Shown piece by piece: positions 50,400 to 59,846 of a stretch of 64,000 nt of DNA. Source of the stretch: Companilactobacillus heilongjiangensis. GTDB lineage: Bacteria > Bacillota > Bacilli > Lactobacillales > Lactobacillaceae. Made by a program: the position numbers and the translations under genes. How positions within the stretch are numbered: position 1 is the first letter of the stretch; the number at the start of each line of letters is the position of its first letter. The stretch lies in the NCBI RefSeq assembly GCF_000831645.3, contig NZ_CP012559.1:1240001-1304000 (forward strand), in the 5' to 3' direction. The notes beneath the pieces were generated by a model that saw only the letters and a list, made by a program, of their open reading frames with translations, was not told the origin of the DNA and did not search any database.

Positions 50400-52952
50400 T
50401 TGAAAATATTAAATAAAAATATCTTACGTGAATTCAAGTTTTCCATTGCGCGCTTTATTTCAATTGCTACCCTACTTGCCTTGGGAGTTTTCATCCTAAT
50501 TGGTCTTAAAGTTACTGGCAATGATATGAGACAAACAGCGAACAGTTATTACACTAGTCATAAAATGGCTGATGCAGTAATTAAGAGTACTTCTGATATT
50601 TCAAAGTCTGATCAGACCAAGATGAAAATAATCAATCATATCAAAACAATTGAATTTTCTAATAGTACCGATGGATTAATCTCGAACAGCAATCAAAGCA
50701 TTCGCATACAAGCTAATACGACTAAACTATCAATTAGTAAGCCTACAACTGGCCGTTTACCCAAAAATAATAATGAAATTGCTTTGAGCAGTCGTGCGAA
50801 AGGCAAATATAAGTTGGGTGACTACATTACTATCAATAATAAAAGCCATGAAAAGTTATCAACTTTAAAAAATTCCAAATTGAAAGTGGTTGGCTTTGTC
50901 ACATCTGCCGATTATTTGCTCAAACAAAATCTTGGAGCAACTACTGTAGGCACTGGCCAGATTGATACTTATGGCATAGTGAAGAAAACGAACTTTAAGT
51001 CTAAAACTCCATCATTGGCTCTGATCAGTTATAACAATTTAAAAGGTGCAAGTTATTCTGATAGCTATGCAAAACAAGTTGAAAAAAACGTTTCTAATAC
51101 TGAATCCAAAGTGAGAACCATGTCTCAAAATCGGCAACAAGCAATAATCACTAAATTCAACGAACAAATTACCAAAGAGACACCTGCTTTGTCCAAGTTA
51201 TATGGAAATAAAACTAATCAGGTTATCAAAACTGAAAAGGATAAGGTTTCAAAGAAAGCCTCTGCCCTAACCTATACGATTCAATCACGTAATGACTATA
51301 ATCAGGGATACAACCAATACGGTGAAGATGCTAAAAGAATTGACATACTTTCAAATACTTTTCCGCTGATTTTCTTTGCAGTAGCTATTTTGGTTGTCTT
51401 TATTACAATGTCTCGTATGGGTGAAGAAAAGCGTATTGAATTAGGTACGTTACGCGCACTCGGCTATTCTAAGTTTTCAGCGATGAAAGTCTTCTTACTA
51501 TACGGGTTCTTGGCCAGTGCTATCGGGACAGCTATCGGAGCCTGGTTGGGAACAACTTTTTTGCCACGAAAGATCTTCTCTGCTTACACTGCTAATTTCG
51601 TAATTCCAAATCTCAAGACACCAATTTCTTGGTCATTGATTGGACTATCATTTGTCATTACTATCTTATGCACGGTTTTACCCGCAGTTTATGTGGCTGG
51701 AAATTCGTTAAGAGAAAAACCGGCAACTCTGATGTTACCCAAGCCTCCCAAAAAAGGTTCTAAAATTTTATTGGAGCACATCCCATTCATTTGGAAACAT
51801 TTCTCATTTAACTACAAAGTTACTATGAGAAACTTATTCAGATATAAATTCAAATCATTAATGACCATTGTTGGTGTGCTCGGATGTACTGCATTATTAA
51901 TTACTGGTTTTGGGATCAAAGATTCCTTAAGCGGCATTGTAAACACACAGTATAAGGATATTGTTCATTACGACGTCATTGGAATGTACAATACTTCTGA
52001 CTCAACAAAAAACATTGATCATTATAAAAATTATGTTAAAAACATCGAGGGATTAAAAGAGCAAACATCCGTCTATTATGAAAGCATTACCGCCAAATCA
52101 AAAGAAATGGTTAATAATCAGCAAATTTCAATGGTTATCCCCAAATCCACACGACGATTTTCAAACTATGTGACCTTGCAAACTCCTACTGCACATAAAG
52201 AAACAAGTTTAACTAAAGATGGTGCTGCTATTACTCAGAAATTAGCCAAAGTTATGAATGTTGCGGTCGGTGACAAAATGACTATCAAGGATTCTACCGG
52301 CAAGAAATATAGAATAAAAGTCGCCGCTATTACGGAAATGTACGCGGGGCATAACATCTATATGAGTCCAAGTTATTATAAGAAAGTATTTAAAAAAGCA
52401 GTCTCATACAATTCACTTATGATCCGTTTAAAAAATAGATCTGAGACAAACATCGATAAGGTTTCACGTGGATTGACGAAGCAATCCGCATCAAAAACGG
52501 TAATTCAATCTGATGATGCTAAGCAAACTATCAATAATATTTTGGATGGCTTAAATAACTTAGTCTTGATTATCATCTTTGCTGCCTCGTTGCTGGCATT
52601 CGTAGTTCTATTTACATTAACCAATATCAACGTATCTGAACGGATTCGAGAACTGTCAACTATTAAGGTTCTTGGTTTCTACCCAATGGAAGTCGTTATG
52701 TATATTTACCGCGAGACGTTAATTTTAACAATAATCGGTATCCTTTTGGGATATGCAGGTGGCAGCTGGCTACACAACTATATTATGCAAACCTTACCGC
52801 CAGAAACTGCCATGGCTGATATGACTTTATTGTGGTCCAACTTTACTATTTCCGGATTTATGACAGTCGTTTTCTCGATTATAGTTATGATTTTTATGGC
52901 ACGTAAAATTAAAAACGTCGATATGCTCGGAGCACTTAAATCAGTCGACTAA
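50400..52952 (+). CDS. ABC transporter permease with two FtsX domains
   Basis: 850 residues: an N-terminal membrane helix, a large extracellular domain (~45-300), three membrane helices of the first FtsX module (~320-430), a fourth helix (~490) with a second extracellular domain and a C-terminal second FtsX module (~720-845). Start TTG 50400, with TAGG upstream. Together with the preceding ATPase it forms a TetR-controlled exporter. The substrate cannot be inferred. Confidence 0.9.
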   Translation: MKILNKNILREFKFSIARFISIATLLALGVFILIGLKVTGNDMRQTANSYYTSHKMADAVIKSTSDISKSDQTKMKIINHIKTIEFSNSTDGLISNSNQSIRIQANTTKLSISKPTTGRLPKNNNEIALSSRAKGKYKLGDYITINNKSHEKLSTLKNSKLKVVGFVTSADYLLKQNLGATTVGTGQIDTYGIVKKTNFKSKTPSLALISYNNLKGASYSDSYAKQVEKNVSNTESKVRTMSQNRQQAIITKFNEQITKETPALSKLYGNKTNQVIKTEKDKVSKKASALTYTIQSRNDYNQGYNQYGEDAKRIDILSNTFPLIFFAVAILVVFITMSRMGEEKRIELGTLRALGYSKFSAMKVFLLYGFLASAIGTAIGAWLGTTFLPRKIFSAYTANFVIPNLKTPISWSLIGLSFVITILCTVLPAVYVAGNSLREKPATLMLPKPPKKGSKILLEHIPFIWKHFSFNYKVTMRNLFRYKFKSLMTIVGVLGCTALLITGFGIKDSLSGIVNTQYKDIVHYDVIGMYNTSDSTKNIDHYKNYVKNIEGLKEQTSVYYESITAKSKEMVNNQQISMVIPKSTRRFSNYVTLQTPTAHKETSLTKDGAAITQKLAKVMNVAVGDKMTIKDSTGKKYRIKVAAITEMYAGHNIYMSPSYYKKVFKKAVSYNSLMIRLKNRSETNIDKVSRGLTKQSASKTVIQSDDAKQTINNILDGLNNLVLIIIFAASLLAFVVLFTLTNINVSERIRELSTIKVLGFYPMEVVMYIYRETLILTIIGILLGYAGGSWLHNYIMQTLPPETAMADMTLLWSNFTISGFMTVVFSIIVMIFMARKIKNVDMLGALKSVD

Positions 52953-52995
52953 AACAATTTGAAACAAGAACTTATAAGTATCCAGCTTTACACAA

Positions 52996-53042
52996 AAAGC
53001 GTTTCAGTTCAGACATCTAATGTTTGAATTGAAGCGCTTTTA
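52996..53042. terminator. Bidirectional terminator between ABC permease and DUF2075 gene
   Basis: AAAAGCG-TTCA-TTCA-ACA and its complement form a ~20-bp stem with small mismatches, flanked by A-rich and T-rich runs on both strands. It serves two convergent genes. Confidence 0.8.
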
Positions 53043-53044
53043 TA

Positions 53045-54238
53045 TTATTTTTTTAAATAATCGTAAATACGTGAATCATGAAAATAGACATACACGCCTT
53101 TAACTCCCCGTTTTAGTAAAACATTGATTGAATTCAGAATTATTGCCCTTTTAGCAGCGTCCACATCAGTTAAATCTGCTTGATGACGTTTCTTAAAAGC
53201 CTCTTGATCTTCATACTTGGCAATATCAACTTTTATCCTACCATCACCAGCATAAACAACTGACGGACCGATAATCACTGCCACGTAGTTGAGGTCAAAT
53301 CCTTGCACCGTATAGATTGAACCAATTTCATCAATGGTCGATTCTTTTTGCGCCCACGTGACATTGGAATAATTATATTGGTCCCAAGGTAAATGAAACT
53401 CTCCCTCATTGACAAAGTGTTTCTTGCCATCAAGAGTTGAAGGATAATCAGCTGTCGCAACGATGCGGGACTTTTGATAAGTTGCATTATCCTGGCGTAA
53501 TTGCTGATACATTTTTTCAGCATCTGGATATACTCTAAATTCATAACCATTATAACTGCCACCTAGAAAATCGGATTGTTGCTGATTAACCGGTTTAAGT
53601 TGTAAATTATTCGTCAGATTATCAATCCACTGAACAATTTTCTTTGGAGCTTGCATACGCATTTGAACATGGAGCGTCGCTAATTGGTAATGTAACTGGA
53701 ACCTTTTGACCAGATTATCGATTACTTTCTGTGACCAAAAACTCTTCAATTTCAAAACTTGGCGCTCATCATAAACTATTATGACAACTTTACTCAGCTT
53801 GATTATTTCTTCTAACTGATTGTTCTGCTCAAAATTATTATAACGATCGGCTTCGCTCAACAATAAGTGAGCTTCGTCAATTACGACAACATCCGCTGAT
53901 TTATTTTTCTTATTCATGCGATTGATAAAAGTTGTGGGACGTAAAAATCGATTTTTACGTAACTCTTTATAGCCACTCGCATTTTCTTGGTAGACCTTCA
54001 ACAATTCTGGATGATTAACTAAAAAGTAATTGTCGGTTCCATTATTTTTAGCCAGTTGTTCTAGACGTAAGAATAATTGTGTTAAAATAACGCTCTTTCC
54101 AGTACCAGCATCCCCATTAAGTTGAAATAGGCCTTTAGTCTGGGTGCTTAAATTATTTTGGCAAAAATCAAATATTTCATTAAAAACATCTTGTTGTTCC
54201 GCGGTCAGATGCTTATCGGGTAAAACAGAATCTAGCAT
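53045..54238 (-). CDS. DUF2075 ATPase/helicase-like protein
   Basis: 397 residues of SF1-like P-loop NTPase: Walker A LNGDAGTGKSVILT (~40-55), Walker B VVVIDEAHLLL (~118), a mid motif VQMRMQAPKKIVQWID and a C-terminal SIYTVQGFDLNYVAVIIG. DUF2075 proteins are linked to nucleic acid handling and sometimes to defence loci, but there is no such neighbour here. TAGGAG lies before the ATG. Function is unassigned. Confidence 0.85.
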   Translation of the reverse strand: MLDSVLPDKHLTAEQQDVFNEIFDFCQNNLSTQTKGLFQLNGDAGTGKSVILTQLFLRLEQLAKNNGTDNYFLVNHPELLKVYQENASGYKELRKNRFLRPTTFINRMNKKNKSADVVVIDEAHLLLSEADRYNNFEQNNQLEEIIKLSKVVIIVYDERQVLKLKSFWSQKVIDNLVKRFQLHYQLATLHVQMRMQAPKKIVQWIDNLTNNLQLKPVNQQQSDFLGGSYNGYEFRVYPDAEKMYQQLRQDNATYQKSRIVATADYPSTLDGKKHFVNEGEFHLPWDQYNYSNVTWAQKESTIDEIGSIYTVQGFDLNYVAVIIGPSVVYAGDGRIKVDIAKYEDQEAFKKRHQADLTDVDAAKRAIILNSINVLLKRGVKGVYVYFHDSRIYDYLKK

Positions 54239-54255
54239 ATTTGTCTCCTAACAAA

Positions 54256-54281
54256 AATAGCACACCCTAAGGTGTGCCAAA
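54256..54281 (-). terminator. Terminator of the tautomerase gene
   Basis: GGCACACC-TTA-GGGTGTGC on the minus strand followed by TATTTTTG. It lies between the tautomerase and DUF2075 genes. Confidence 0.75.
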
Positions 54282-54286
54282 GTTAA

Positions 54287-54472
54287 CTATTCGTCACTCT
54301 TTAAAACCCCGCCAACAGCGTAGTGTTCTTTTTCCATTTCGTTCAAAACAACGTGTACGTGTTCTGCAGGTGCACCAGTGTTTTTAACAATGGCGTCAGT
54401 AACATCTTTGACCATTCCCCTTAATTGAGTTTCGGAACGACCGGCGATCAAATCAATATGTACCAATGGCAT
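54287..54472 (-). CDS. 4-oxalocrotonate tautomerase family protein
   Basis: 61 residues, the usual length, with Pro after the initiator Met (MPLVHIDLIAGRS) serving as the catalytic base. Members tautomerise 2-hydroxymuconate-like enols, but in lactobacilli the physiological substrate is unknown. GGAG lies upstream of the ATG. Confidence 0.9.
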   Translation of the reverse strand: MPLVHIDLIAGRSETQLRGMVKDVTDAIVKNTGAPAEHVHVVLNEMEKEHYAVGGVLKSDE

Positions 54473-54578
54473 AAGCTTTCTCCTTTGATTACTTCATAAA
54501 TTAGAATTAAAATTCATTTAAATTGTCTCATAAAATAAGCATTTTATAAACAATTATTCTTTCTAACCGAGGTATGAC

Positions 54579-55133
54579 TTACTTAGTTAAACTTTCCGCA
54601 ATATCCGCAAAAACAGTATTAATATCGTCATGAATAACTAATGATTTGTCTTCAATCTTGGGATGAGTTATGGCATCCTTGGGATTTATATTCACGTATG
54701 AGGCTTGTGGCAAATTATATGTTAAATTCCAAAATGGCTGCTGAATAAACATTGGTGTCATACGTCCTACACCTAATTCCATTAATAATAACTTTTTATT
54801 CTGATTACCTTTAATAAAACTATTTACTTTATCATATTCGGCATTAAACCTCTCACCTTCAAGAAACGTTGGTGATCTTACCCAAGGCTCCAATTCAGCA
54901 CCATCGACTTCGCTTCTGGGAATCATTTCAGATGGAACTTGCATGTTCTTGATATTCTTTATAAGTTTTTCCATATACGGTCCAGTTTCATATAAATTCT
55001 TGTCCGTCAGTGGATTAGAACTTTGAAGGAACTTCCAATCACCTTGAATGTCACTAATTTTATCATCCTCAAAGTAACGATTAAACATCTCGTCTTGATT
55101 AGTTGTCATAATATGAACAACGTTTGGATAATC
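54579..55133 (-). pseudogene. 5'-truncated Sir2-family NAD-dependent protein deacylase
   Basis: The 176-residue frame matches only the C-terminal ~60% of Sir2-like proteins: a TTNQDEMFNR motif, a strand reading IQGDWKFLQSS, a PWVRSPTFLEGERF stretch and LLLMELGVGRMTPMFIQ. The family normally has an N-terminal Rossmann half of ~100 residues with the NAD-binding GAG motif. Here the homologous frame extends only eight codons above the ATG (YPNVVHI) before a stop. There is no ribosome site. The Zn-finger Cys pairs are also gone (EVDGAELEPW). It is a decayed remnant. Confidence 0.75.
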
Positions 55134-55229
55134 CTAAATTGGATTATTTACAACTAATTGCTGATAAATAATGTGTAACGCAAGTTAATTAATTCCTATG
55201 GTTAAGAGATTCAATATTTAGCATTATGC

Positions 55230-55283
55230 AAAGAAGCGTCACATCACACTGATAAACGGCTATGATGTGACGCTTCTTTTTTG
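55230..55283 (+). terminator. 17-bp perfect stem-loop with T6, no obvious client gene
   Basis: AAAGAAGCGTCACATCA and its complement, 16-nt loop, T6 on the plus strand. No plus-strand gene ends here for over 2 kb. It may be the terminator of a lost gene or of an undetected small RNA. Confidence 0.6.
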
Positions 55284-55298
55284 TGCTTCTACAATCAA

Positions 55299-55336
55299 CA
55301 AAAAAAGCTCTGACCTTTATTTCAGTCAGAACTTTT
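55299..55336 (-). terminator. Terminator of the NlpC/P60 gene
   Basis: AAAAG-TCTGAC / GTCAGA-CTTTT stem ending in a T8 run on the minus strand, directly after the stop codon. Confidence 0.8.
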
Positions 55337-55346
55337 AATTTATAAA

Positions 55347-56831
55347 TTAATGAAATACACGTTTTACACCAACAATGTTTCCACGTGATGAGTAGATTGA
55401 GTGTACTTGAACAGCAAATGGCCATGATTCGATCATTGTGTCTCTGTTCAAAAGAATACCAACGTGCCAAACAACGCCAGTTGATGGATCAGCGAAGAAA
55501 ATCAAATCTCCACGTTGACGGTTATTAAAGTTTACACGAGGTAGTCTGTTATCTGCCCAGTAGTCACGACTATTCCATTCGTGGCCTGGTTGAGCGTGTT
55601 GAATATTTGAAATTGGTGATGAATCAATACCAGATGCGTAAAGTGCTTGTGTAACTAATCCAGAACAGTCAACACCATATGATGGCATTGAAGCTGCACC
55701 AGAGATCCAAGGTTGGCCAAGATACTTGTATGCTTGGTTAATCATGGCTTCAATGTGATCTGTACGAGTACTTGTCATATTAGTTTGTAATGGAGCAACA
55801 TATGAGTCAATACCGTACCATGTACTTTCAACAAAGCCCATAGCTTTCCATGTAGCCAAGTTAACAACACCTGTTACAGGAAGACCTTTTCTTGATTGAA
55901 GAGCTCTGACACTAGCAGCTACGGAACCATCATAGATTGTGTGTGCATTAGAGTAGCCAAAGTATTTTCTTACTAAATAAGTCTTGATACCTTCAACACC
56001 ATTGTACAAATCATAACCAACAGCACCACCAGAAGGTTGGATTTGGCTGTTGTGAATTTGTAGCCAACCATTTGGGTTTTGGTATGCAGCAGCAGTTGTA
56101 GCATCGTCACTGTTTAACCAAACGTTGTTAGCAATTTGGTAATAAGTCATACCATTAACTTTGTCAGTACGGTTGTATCTCCAAACAGTGTTAGCAGCTT
56201 GGTTAGCTGAACCATTTCGAGTGAATCCTTTGTCAGAACGTGAAAAGTTAACAGCACCGGATGATTTAACACGAATGATACCGTCAGCTGCGTTACCATA
56301 TGTCAAAACAACATCTTGACCGTCAGTGTATTCGTTAGTAGCAACACGATAGTAAGTCTTACCATTGTATTGTAACTTTTGGTCAGTGAACCATGGAGTG
56401 TTAGGTCCAAGTTGACGGTCAGTAATAGCTGAACCATCTTGTTTGTAAAGTGGAGTTGCTTGGTTTCTAGTTGTAACAATTCCCTTTAATTGAGTGATGT
56501 TTGAGGCTGTAGCATCTGCTTGTGTGTCTGCATTTTGATCAGCAGCTGTGGTTGTTGTTTGGTCATTAGTTGCAGTTGTGTCAGCAGTGTTAGCAACAGT
56601 TGCTTGAGCATTGGCTGTGTCGTCAGTTGCTGTAGCAGGAGTATCAACGGCTTTTTGGTCGTCAGTAGGTGTTGTAGCTGCAGTAGCTTGAGAAACGGCT
56701 TGGTTTTGAGTACTTGTAGTTGTTACTTGATTATCAGTAGTTGTGTCAGCTTTAACATTTTGTTGAGTAGTAATTGCTAACATTGTTAGTGCCATACCAC
56801 AAATAAATGATAGTTTTGCTTTTTTATTCAT
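55347..56831 (-). CDS. Secreted NlpC/P60 peptidoglycan hydrolase with SLAP repeats
   Basis: 494 residues: signal peptide ending near VKA, a Thr/Ala/Asp-rich linker (~30-115), two SLAP-type modules (~117-255; ATPLYKQDGSAITDRQLGPN), a peptidoglycan-binding-like helical domain (~265-330) and a C-terminal NlpC/P60 domain. Catalytic Cys is in YGVDCSGLV and His in VWHVGILL. Such enzymes cut between D-Glu and the diamino acid of stem peptides. AGGGGAG lies before the ATG. It follows the C39-like SLAP gene by 11 nt, one operon. Confidence 0.92.
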   Translation of the reverse strand: MNKKAKLSFICGMALTMLAITTQQNVKADTTTDNQVTTTSTQNQAVSQATAATTPTDDQKAVDTPATATDDTANAQATVANTADTTATNDQTTTTAADQNADTQADATASNITQLKGIVTTRNQATPLYKQDGSAITDRQLGPNTPWFTDQKLQYNGKTYYRVATNEYTDGQDVVLTYGNAADGIIRVKSSGAVNFSRSDKGFTRNGSANQAANTVWRYNRTDKVNGMTYYQIANNVWLNSDDATTAAAYQNPNGWLQIHNSQIQPSGGAVGYDLYNGVEGIKTYLVRKYFGYSNAHTIYDGSVAASVRALQSRKGLPVTGVVNLATWKAMGFVESTWYGIDSYVAPLQTNMTSTRTDHIEAMINQAYKYLGQPWISGAASMPSYGVDCSGLVTQALYASGIDSSPISNIQHAQPGHEWNSRDYWADNRLPRVNFNNRQRGDLIFFADPSTGVVWHVGILLNRDTMIESWPFAVQVHSIYSSRGNIVGVKRVFH

Positions 56832-56842
56832 TTGTTTCTCCC

Positions 56843-58075
56843 CTAATAACTTATTGCACGTCTATTTTGCGTGTTCCAATTGTTAATAAATTGGTTAATC
56901 CCCATTTGAAGTGTTTGGTCAGTCCAACAGTCATTGTAGTAAACATAATTTGGATCATAACCTGTGACAACTAAAGCATGGTATGGGAAGCCATACAATG
57001 TATGCCATGTTACAACTGGATGGCCAATATCAATTTGATATTTGATTGCATCGAAGTTTTGACCAGTCAAATCTTTGGCTGTTCCAGCATATTTTTCAAC
57101 CAAATGCATCAAAGCTGATGGGAAAATAGTGATCCCTGTTTGATCCCATGGTTGACCGATATAACCGTAACTTGGATTGCTGCTACGTGGCATTTCACGG
57201 GCCATTTGCATCTTATTTACCTTGGCACCGGCGTATTGTAGCATCATTGTTACGGCAGTAATTTCACAGCCATTTGGCAATTCAGGACGTTGTGCAATCA
57301 AAGGCACACCAGAAATCCATTTAGATTCCTTATATTGGCCTTGGTTAATAACGACATAATCTTGTGGAACCCATGTGTCATTACCGATTTCATACCATTC
57401 TTTACCGTTGATTTTGGCGTGATTACTTACTTTCCACGTACTACCTGTTGGAACATTGTTACCTTGATAAGTAGCTTTGTTGCCATAGTGTAAGAACGTG
57501 TGAGCACTAGAACCTTTTTGATAAACAACTGTCGCATTACCTTGGTAAGGTTGAACATATGATGTGAATGTTCCGTTGTTACCATTGGCAAATTCATCAG
57601 TAGCTACTCGATAATAATTGTTTCCATCGCTCATAGTCATATGAGTATCGGTATACCAAGCAGTATTTGGACCCAAAGCTCGGTCAGTAATTTGTGAGCC
57701 ATCGGCATGATGTAAATATGTCAATTGTCCCCCGACAGTGTAAACGCCATCAACAGGTTGTGATTGGACTTGTGATGGTTGATTAGCAGTGCCGTTCACT
57801 GTTTGAGCTTGCATCTGTGTTTGTTCCTGTGTTGGAACTTGAACTGGTGCTTGCTCTTGTTTAGTCTGATCAGGTGTTGCTGTTGCAGCATCTGCAGTTT
57901 TAGCTGTTGCTGGTTCAGTCGTATTAGTCGTTTCTTTAGTATCGGTAGTTGCAATACTTTGACTAACGGTTGCTTCAGCGTTGTTATTTACAGTGTCAGC
58001 TTTAACAATATTTGTTGAAAGCAGACAACTAGACGCAAATAAAGTTGCGTAAAGTAGTTTCCTTTTTAACCCCAT
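56843..58075 (-). CDS. Secreted C39-like cysteine peptidase with SLAP repeats
   Basis: 410 residues: signal peptide ending near VKA, a Thr/Ala/Gln-rich linker, two SLAP-type modules (~115-240; ALGPNTAWYTD) and a C39-like domain (~245-400) with Cys in PNGCEITAVTM, His in PYHALVVTGYD and Asp/Asn in YYNDCW. The domain resembles peptidase_C39_2 proteins of the cell wall; substrate is unknown. AAGGG lies before the ATG. It is the first gene of the two-gene SLAP hydrolase operon. Confidence 0.88.
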   Translation of the reverse strand: MGLKRKLLYATLFASSCLLSTNIVKADTVNNNAEATVSQSIATTDTKETTNTTEPATAKTADAATATPDQTKQEQAPVQVPTQEQTQMQAQTVNGTANQPSQVQSQPVDGVYTVGGQLTYLHHADGSQITDRALGPNTAWYTDTHMTMSDGNNYYRVATDEFANGNNGTFTSYVQPYQGNATVVYQKGSSAHTFLHYGNKATYQGNNVPTGSTWKVSNHAKINGKEWYEIGNDTWVPQDYVVINQGQYKESKWISGVPLIAQRPELPNGCEITAVTMMLQYAGAKVNKMQMAREMPRSSNPSYGYIGQPWDQTGITIFPSALMHLVEKYAGTAKDLTGQNFDAIKYQIDIGHPVVTWHTLYGFPYHALVVTGYDPNYVYYNDCWTDQTLQMGINQFINNWNTQNRRAISY

Positions 58076-58308
58076 ATACTTTTACCCTTCGTCTCGTAGA
58101 TTGAAAACAGATATTTTATTTGCTAGCATGCCCCCTATGCCATTTTTTGATAAAAAATTATAGCCAGATAAATTCTAACTCCATTCATCCGTGATAATTT
58201 TTATCAATATTTCAATACAATAAGTATAACATCAGACTAATTCAAAAAAGAATAGCTATTCCTAAAAAATCGGGATAAATTCCTATTTTTATGATTTGTG
58301 TACTGCAG

Positions 58309-58380
58309 CCGGAGGAAATCAGAAAACTTCTCCTTAAATAATTTCACTGCCAATTAATCTTTCGCAGTTCTTCCTCCTAT
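58309..58380 (-). repeat. Possible degenerate relic of the structured repeat (copy N)
   Basis: GGAGGAA (58311-58317) pairs with TTCCTCC (58371-58377). Between them GCAGTGAAA (minus strand, 58342-58350) matches the conserved P1-P2 linker. No inner hairpins remain. A matching left-end motif lies 100 nt away. Confidence 0.35.
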
Positions 58381-58437
58381 AGTGTTGATGTTTATTGAAA
58401 TATGGATATAATTTGTTTTTTGTTTGTTGGTTTTTGA

Positions 58438-58462
58438 ATATATGTTTTCGTAAAACATATAT
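58438..58462. other. Perfect AT-rich hairpin
   Basis: ATATATGTTTT-CGT-AAAACATATAT, an 11-bp stem with TTTT after it on the plus strand. It has no client gene and its role is unknown. Confidence 0.45.
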
Positions 58463-58530
58463 TTTAATCCTTTATAATATACTTCCGACTAAGGTTACAT
58501 AACTTTTTTTCAAGAAGTTAAAGACACAAA

Positions 58531-58575
58531 AAAAACAGGAGTTGATAATTTGACGATTATCAACTCCTGTTTTCC
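58531..58575. terminator. Terminator of pepT
   Basis: AAAACAGGAGTTGATAA-...-TTATCAACTCCTGTTTT, a perfect 17-bp stem with an A-rich run on the far side, giving a T8 run for pepT transcripts on the minus strand. Confidence 0.88.
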
Positions 58576-58588
58576 AAATTTTTAAAAT

Positions 58589-59833
58589 TTATTTCTTTTG
58601 ACTATTTAATCTAATAATTTCAAGAACTACATCAACGGCCTTTTCCATTGCTTCTTCAGAAACATATTCGAAACGTCCATGCATGTTCTCTCCACCGGCA
58701 AATAAGTTTGGGGTTGGCAAGCCCATGAATGAAATTGTTGAACCATCTGTACCACCACGTACCGGTGCTTCGTCTGGTTCGATATCCAAGTTCTTCATAG
58801 CTTCTTCAGCAATTCTTACAACATCCATATGATCTTTCATAATATCGTACATGTTGTAATATTGGTCAACCATATCAATCTTAACTGTGCCCTCTCCATG
58901 CTTTTCGTTTAGAGCCTTAACAATCTCAGTAACTTTGTTCTTACGAGCTTCTAGGCCATCACGTTTGAAATCACGGATGATATAAGACATATCTGTATGA
59001 TCGATTGTACCTTGTTCATCGCACAATAGGTAGAATCCTTGGTCACCTTCGGTCTTTTCTGGAACTTCATCAGCTGGTAACATGCTTTGGAATTCACTAG
59101 CAATCAACATTGAGTTGACCATGATTCCCTTAGCACCTGAAGGGTGAACATCTTTACCAGTAATGTGAACCTTCAAACTAGCAGCACTGAAAGTTTCGAA
59201 TTCTAGTTGTCCAACTGGACCACCATCGACTGTATAGGCAAAATCAGCACCAAAGTCTTTGACATCAAAATGATCAGCACCTGTACCAATTTCCTCATCT
59301 GGTCCAAAACCAATCTTAACTTTACCATGTTTGATTTCTGGGTGATTGATCAAGTATTCCATAGCGGTGATAATTTCTGAGACACCGGATTTATCATCTG
59401 AGCCAAGTAATGTGTCACCACTTGTTGTGATAAGTGTTTGACCAGCATAATTCTTCAATGAAGAGAAGACTGCTGGGTCAAGTGTATACTCGCCTGCCTC
59501 ATCAAGCTTGATAACACTCTTGCCATCATAATTTTCAACGATTTTAGGCTTAATATCCTCAGAATTAAAATCAGCAGTATCAACGTGAGAAAGTAATCCC
59601 AAAACTGGAACATCATAATCAATATTTGAAGGCAATTCAGCGGTCAAATATGAATCAACTTTGCGAATCTTAACATCACTCAAACCAATTTCCATCAATT
59701 CTTCAGCTAACTTCTTGAGGAACTCTGTTTGTCTCTCAGTTGAAGGAATTGTTGTGGAATGTTCATCTGAACGAGTATTCTGCTTTGCATATTCCAAAAA
59801 ACGCGGAATCAATTTTTCATATTTTATTGCCAT
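58589..59833 (-). CDS. pepT: Peptidase T (tripeptide aminopeptidase)
   Basis: 414 residues, M20 metallopeptidase: zinc ligands in GLLSHVDTADF, LLGSDDKSGVSE, GPDEEIGTGAD and AYTVDGGPVGQLE, with the final His region LPTPNLFAGGENMHGRFEYV. It releases N-terminal residues from tripeptides in the cytoplasm. GGGAG lies before the ATG. It stands downstream of the nif3-like gene on the same strand. Confidence 0.96.
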   Translation of the reverse strand: MAIKYEKLIPRFLEYAKQNTRSDEHSTTIPSTERQTEFLKKLAEELMEIGLSDVKIRKVDSYLTAELPSNIDYDVPVLGLLSHVDTADFNSEDIKPKIVENYDGKSVIKLDEAGEYTLDPAVFSSLKNYAGQTLITTSGDTLLGSDDKSGVSEIITAMEYLINHPEIKHGKVKIGFGPDEEIGTGADHFDVKDFGADFAYTVDGGPVGQLEFETFSAASLKVHITGKDVHPSGAKGIMVNSMLIASEFQSMLPADEVPEKTEGDQGFYLLCDEQGTIDHTDMSYIIRDFKRDGLEARKNKVTEIVKALNEKHGEGTVKIDMVDQYYNMYDIMKDHMDVVRIAEEAMKNLDIEPDEAPVRGGTDGSTISFMGLPTPNLFAGGENMHGRFEYVSEEAMEKAVDVVLEIIRLNSQKK

Positions 59834-59846
59834 TTTTATACGCTCC

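Larger units (their letters stand above)
55134..55346. other. Intergenic stretch with two hairpins
   Basis: It holds the probable site of the Sir2 gene truncation, then a perfect 17-bp stem-loop (55230-55279) and the terminator of the NlpC/P60 gene (55299-55336). No ORF is seen. Confidence 0.5.
58076..58530. other. Long intergenic stretch upstream of the SLAP operon
   Basis: About 450 nt, AT-rich, no ORF. It contains a TATAAT-like box (58157-58162, minus), the small palindrome TGATAA/TTATCA near 58186-58200, a repeat relic (58309-58380), a perfect AT hairpin (58438-58462) and CTTCCGACTAA (58482-58492), which matches the left end of the structured repeats. Confidence 0.5.

Noticed and set aside
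53045-54238. DUF2075 gene as part of a defence system with the Sir2 remnant
   Set aside because: Sir2 and helicase-like proteins co-occur in some defence systems. Here the Sir2 frame is a truncated enzyme of another subfamily, the tautomerase gene with its own terminator intervenes, and no effector is present.
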